Of a stretch of DNA of 16,336 nt, positions 13,622-16,336 are shown piece after piece (position 1 is the first letter of the stretch; each line of letters opens with the position of its first letter). This stretch comes from CAYOHP01 sp964403795 [NCBI: uncultured bacterium] (GTDB lineage Bacteria > Muiribacteriota > UBA6191 > CAZXTJ01): contig CAYOHP010000055.1 of assembly GCA_964403795.1 (NCBI GenBank), forward strand, positions 1 through 16,336, given 5' to 3'. Below the pieces are notes generated by a model, which saw only the letters and a program-made list of their open reading frames with translations, was not told the DNA's origin and searched no databases. A program made the position numbers and the translations under genes.

Positions 13622-15370
13622 GTGTCGATCCGCGCCCATGTCGTCGCGCTCGTCCTGGCCGGGCTGGCGGTCGGGGTCGGTCGCGCCGCCAGCGGGGACG
13701 CCTTCCTGGCCACCACCAACAAGGACCGCCTGCGCCGGCTGGGATTCGGCGCCGCGCTCACCCGGATGGCCTCCGAACGGCATCCACCGCTCGATCCCGA
13801 GGAGGACGTCGAACGGATCGGCGAGGGGCTCGACGAGGCGGCCGACCGGAGCGTCCGGTTCATGGCTCCCCTGGAGCCCCCACCCGCCCCGCGCCTCTCG
13901 CCGGAGGAGTTCTCCGCCCGCCTGGACGCGATCCTGGAGCCACCGGTCCCGACCCCGGACCCGGTTCGCTCGCGCCCCGTCCCCGTTCCGGTCGGAAGCC
14001 CCCCGCCGCCTCCCCGGGCTCCTTCCGCCCCGGTCTCCCCGGACGCCTTCGCGGCGGGCCTGGGCGATCTGCTGGCGGACATCGAAGCGGGGGAGGGCTC
14101 AGCCCCCGGACAGCCGCCTGGAGACTCCACGGATCCCGCCTCCATCGAGGGCCCGGGCGCCTTCGAACGGCAGGCCACCGGTCTCTCGGATTCCTTTTCC
14201 CGCTTCTCCCACAGCCTGACCGCGGGTCTCCAGGACAGTCGCTACGAGTCGGTCCCCGATGGCAATACCACCACCGAGTCCCGCTACCTGCGCCACGACC
14301 TGGTCTGGGAGAAGGGGTTCGGTCCCAGCGTCGACCTGGTGGTGACCAACAGCCTGACCCTGGACAAGCTCCGCACCCGGGACAACCTGGACCTGCGCCT
14401 GGGCAAGCAGTTCGGGGTCGAGGGTTTCGGGGAACTGGGTGGCCTGCTCGAGATCCATCGCCAGAAGCTCGGCGAGACCGAGCCGGACTACGACCTCCGC
14501 GAGGTGTCCGTCTCGGGCGGCAGGGACGCCTTCCCCAACTGGGGCTGGGACGCAAGGATCTACGACCGGACCCGGGACTACGCGATCGCCGACCCCTTCT
14601 ACTTCGACGACCACGCCTGGGGCGGCGAACTGGGGCTCAGGGCTTCCGAATCGGGTCTCGACGTGACCTTCCGGGCCAGCCTCGACCGGGAGCGCTTCCC
14701 TGACGCCCCGGAGAACGATGTGAACCGGCGCCTCCAGGAGTGGACCGCGGCGACCCGGGTCTACGGGTTCGACGTCCGGTACCTGGGCCTGTTCCAGCGG
14801 GAAGGGATCCTGCTCCCGGGGCTGCAGGATCCCTACCGCCAGTGGAACCAGGAGTTCGTCTTCGCTCGCAGGATCTCCCCGGTCTTCCAGTTCGAGTACA
14901 CCTACCTGACGCTCAGCCGGGCGGTGGACGACGTCTCGGCCTTCCTCTTCGACGCCCGCGAGAAGGGCCACCGGAGGAAGCTCTCCTTCGCCACCGGGAA
15001 GCGCCTCGACGGGGCGTTGACGTGGTCGAACTCGGGTCTCCGGAACCGGGACAAGGTCTTCACGGATGCCATCGACGAGCGGGCGGACGACCAGGACCGC
15101 TGGGACCTCGATGTCTTCGTCCACTTCGTCTTCGGCTGGGTGGAGACCAGCTTCTCGGCCTATACCGGGAGGACCGCCTACGTCCGGGGCCAGTCCGCGG
15201 CCTTCGCCGACCAGGTCCGCAAGGGCTATGCGCTGCAGGCGACCTGGCGGATCCTCAGCCGGCTGCGCTCCGACTTCTCGCTGGCCGTGGACGACGAGAA
15301 GTATCCGGCCTTCGCGATCAACGACAACGACGCCACCACAACCTCCCTCAGCCTCACCTGGGACCTCTGA
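13622..15370 (+). CDS. Predicted outer-membrane beta-barrel protein with proline-rich periplasmic region
   Basis: This is a 582-residue protein from the GTG at 13622 (GGGAGA just upstream, tight spacing). Residues 1-23 are a signal peptide. Residues 24-190 are hydrophilic with proline-rich linkers and two copies of a short helix-like motif, SPEEFSARLDAIL (93-105) and SPDAFAAGLGDLL (139-151). From about 195 to the end, alternating polar/hydrophobic strands with aromatic girdle residues (DLVWEKGF, GWDARIYDRTRDYAI, FEFVFARRISPVFQFEYTYLTLSR, ending TTTSLSLTWDL) look like a barrel of about 16 or more strands. The final residue is Leu rather than the usual Phe or Trp. I do not recognise a named family; a porin or structural role is possible. 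It is divergent from the kinase-regulator operon and could be one of its targets. Confidence 0.82.
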   Translation: MSIRAHVVALVLAGLAVGVGRAASGDAFLATTNKDRLRRLGFGAALTRMASERHPPLDPEEDVERIGEGLDEAADRSVRFMAPLEPPPAPRLSPEEFSARLDAILEPPVPTPDPVRSRPVPVPVGSPPPPPRAPSAPVSPDAFAAGLGDLLADIEAGEGSAPGQPPGDSTDPASIEGPGAFERQATGLSDSFSRFSHSLTAGLQDSRYESVPDGNTTTESRYLRHDLVWEKGFGPSVDLVVTNSLTLDKLRTRDNLDLRLGKQFGVEGFGELGGLLEIHRQKLGETEPDYDLREVSVSGGRDAFPNWGWDARIYDRTRDYAIADPFYFDDHAWGGELGLRASESGLDVTFRASLDRERFPDAPENDVNRRLQEWTAATRVYGFDVRYLGLFQREGILLPGLQDPYRQWNQEFVFARRISPVFQFEYTYLTLSRAVDDVSAFLFDAREKGHRRKLSFATGKRLDGALTWSNSGLRNRDKVFTDAIDERADDQDRWDLDVFVHFVFGWVETSFSAYTGRTAYVRGQSAAFADQVRKGYALQATWRILSRLRSDFSLAVDDEKYPAFAINDNDATTTSLSLTWDL

Positions 15371-15393
15371 CCCCAGGAGTCGCCGGCCGACCC

Positions 15394-15410
15394 CGAGCCC
15401 TGCGGGCTCG
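15394..15410 (+). terminator. Short GC-rich hairpin after the barrel gene
   Basis: CGAGCCC and GGGCTCG form a perfect 7-bp stem with a TGC loop, 24 nt past the barrel stop. No T-tract follows, so termination may be partial or Rho-assisted. Confidence 0.45.
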
Positions 15411-15443
15411 CCCAGTACCAATCGGCCCGGCGCCGGAGGCGAG

Positions 15444-16325
15444 GTGTCGGATCCCGCCCCGGGCATGGAGGCGGCGCCAGCGGCCGCTACCCTTCGCCCC
15501 GCCATGGACCTCACACCCTGGGGCGAGCGGGCCGTGCCGCTGGGCGACTTCACCCGGTTCCGGATCGGACCGCTGGAGATCGCCTGGTGCTGGGTCGCCA
15601 ACGAACTCCGCATCTCCACCCGGGACCTGGGTGCCGAGGGCCTGGCCCTGGTACGCGAGGCGGGCCTGGACCGCCCGGCGCCGATCGCCCCCGGCCCGGC
15701 TCCCACCGAGCCGATCTGGACCCGCTGGGTGGTCCCCCAGACCTCCAGCCGGGTCTCGGTGCGTCCGGTGTTCCCGGATCGTCCCCTGATCCTCTCGCCC
15801 GACCATCCGCTCCGCCTGCTGCCGACGGCCGAGGCCAGGATCTATGTCCGGATCCCGGTCTGGGTGCGTCTCGAGCTCCCGGGGGTGCCGCCCAAGCAGC
15901 TCACCGACCTTCCCACCGTGATCCTCTCCGAGACCTGGTTCGGCAGCTTCATGGACGGGGAACTCTGCTACTGGAGCCCGACCACGGCCCGGCGCCAGAT
16001 GAACCCGGCGGTCCTGGCCGAACACCTGGCGGTCGCCCCGATCCACATCGTCAACGAATCGAGCGAGCCCCTCCATGTCGAGAAGCTCTGCCTCCGGGTC
16101 CAGCACCTGACCCTCTTCTCCCTCGAGGGGCACCTCTGGGGGGACGAGACCCGCATCGCCTACCAGGGAGGCGGCCAGTTCAGCCGGGTCCGCTGGTCGG
16201 GTCGACCGCCCAACGAGGCCTCCGGCGCCGTGCTCCTGGCGCCTCCCCGGGAGCCGGTCCAGAACTGGCTCACCTACTTCACCTTCGATCGATTGATGGG
16301 CCTCTCGGCCGCCGGGCACCGGTGA
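15444..16325 (+). CDS. DUF432-like protein
   Basis: The protein is 293 residues from the GTG at 15444, chosen because GGAGG lies four nt upstream. In-frame ATGs at 15465 and 15504 have no ribosome binding site, though homologues may begin near the WGER at residue 26 (270-odd residues). The conserved-looking segments fit what I recall of DUF432: RIYVRIPVWVRL (132-143), LSETWFGSFMDGELCYW (161-177), TTARR (180-184), APIHIVNES (198-206), LHVEKLCLRVQHLTLF (210-225), and WGDETRIAYQGG (232-243). No signal peptide or TM segment is seen, so it is probably cytoplasmic. Function is unknown; DUF432 genes are often beside MscS-type mechanosensitive channel genes. The stop overlaps the next ATG (TGATG), so the following gene is probably co-translated. 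Confidence 0.7.
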   Translation: MSDPAPGMEAAPAAATLRPAMDLTPWGERAVPLGDFTRFRIGPLEIAWCWVANELRISTRDLGAEGLALVREAGLDRPAPIAPGPAPTEPIWTRWVVPQTSSRVSVRPVFPDRPLILSPDHPLRLLPTAEARIYVRIPVWVRLELPGVPPKQLTDLPTVILSETWFGSFMDGELCYWSPTTARRQMNPAVLAEHLAVAPIHIVNESSEPLHVEKLCLRVQHLTLFSLEGHLWGDETRIAYQGGGQFSRVRWSGRPPNEASGAVLLAPPREPVQNWLTYFTFDRLMGLSAAGHR

Positions 16326-16336
16326 TGCTGGTGACG
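16325..16336 (+). CDS. Start of the next gene (only four codons visible)
   Basis: An ATG overlaps the DUF432-like stop by one base (TGATG) and reads M-L-V-T to the window edge. Identity cannot be seen. By the usual DUF432 neighbourhood, an MscS-type channel is a reasonable guess. Confidence 0.3.

Noticed and set aside
10948-14703. Plus-strand open frame of about 1250 codons over the regulator and kinase genes and into the barrel gene
   Set aside because: It crosses three well-supported genes in the wrong frame or strand and shows low-complexity Arg/Pro/Gly composition.

Overview
The window is GC-rich, gene-dense bacterial DNA, on the order of 70% G+C by eye. Coding density, GGAGG-type ribosome binding sites, Sec-type signal peptides, a predicted outer-membrane beta-barrel, a sigma-54-dependent response regulator and an FecR/CHASE2 pair all point to a diderm (Gram-negative-type) bacterium. 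The phylum cannot be fixed from this sequence; Myxococcota, Planctomycetota, Acidobacteriota or a candidate phylum are all possible. There are no phage, IS, CRISPR, tRNA or rRNA features that I can see.

Layout. (1) Positions 1-2831, minus strand: two envelope proteins of unknown function. One is a secreted protein with Thr/Pro-rich linkers and an HEFVH zinc-protease-like motif, cut by the window edge. The other is a signal-peptide protein with glycine-rich hydrophobic segments. (2) Positions 2927-6359, plus strand: gatA (tRNA-dependent amidotransferase subunit A, without gatB or gatC beside it), an overlapping small membrane protein resembling a split bacterial PH domain, a strong hairpin, then a CinA-family protein whose C-terminal amidase domain has lost its catalytic serine. 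(3) Positions 6361-13517, minus strand, transcribed right to left: sensor histidine kinase, NtrC-class response regulator (GTGA overlap), secreted FecR-domain protein, and a CHASE2 class III adenylate cyclase (50-nt overlap with fecR). (4) Positions 13622-16336, plus strand, divergent from the kinase: a predicted outer-membrane beta-barrel with a proline-rich periplasmic region, a DUF432-like protein, and the first codons of another gene.

The most interesting part is region 3 with its divergent neighbour. A two-component system that would act through sigma-54 sits directly upstream of a periplasmic FecR protein and a membrane adenylate cyclase. The CHASE2 sensor of that cyclase is interrupted by an apparent insertion of about 270 residues of beta-rich sequence. 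The 134-bp gap before fecR holds two perfect dyads (one resembling an NtrC-type enhancer) and a -24/-12-like element with correct GG/GC spacing. Together these suggest a regulated envelope-stress-to-cAMP relay, but that is inference. Gene starts were chosen from ribosome binding sites and overlaps; several are GTG.
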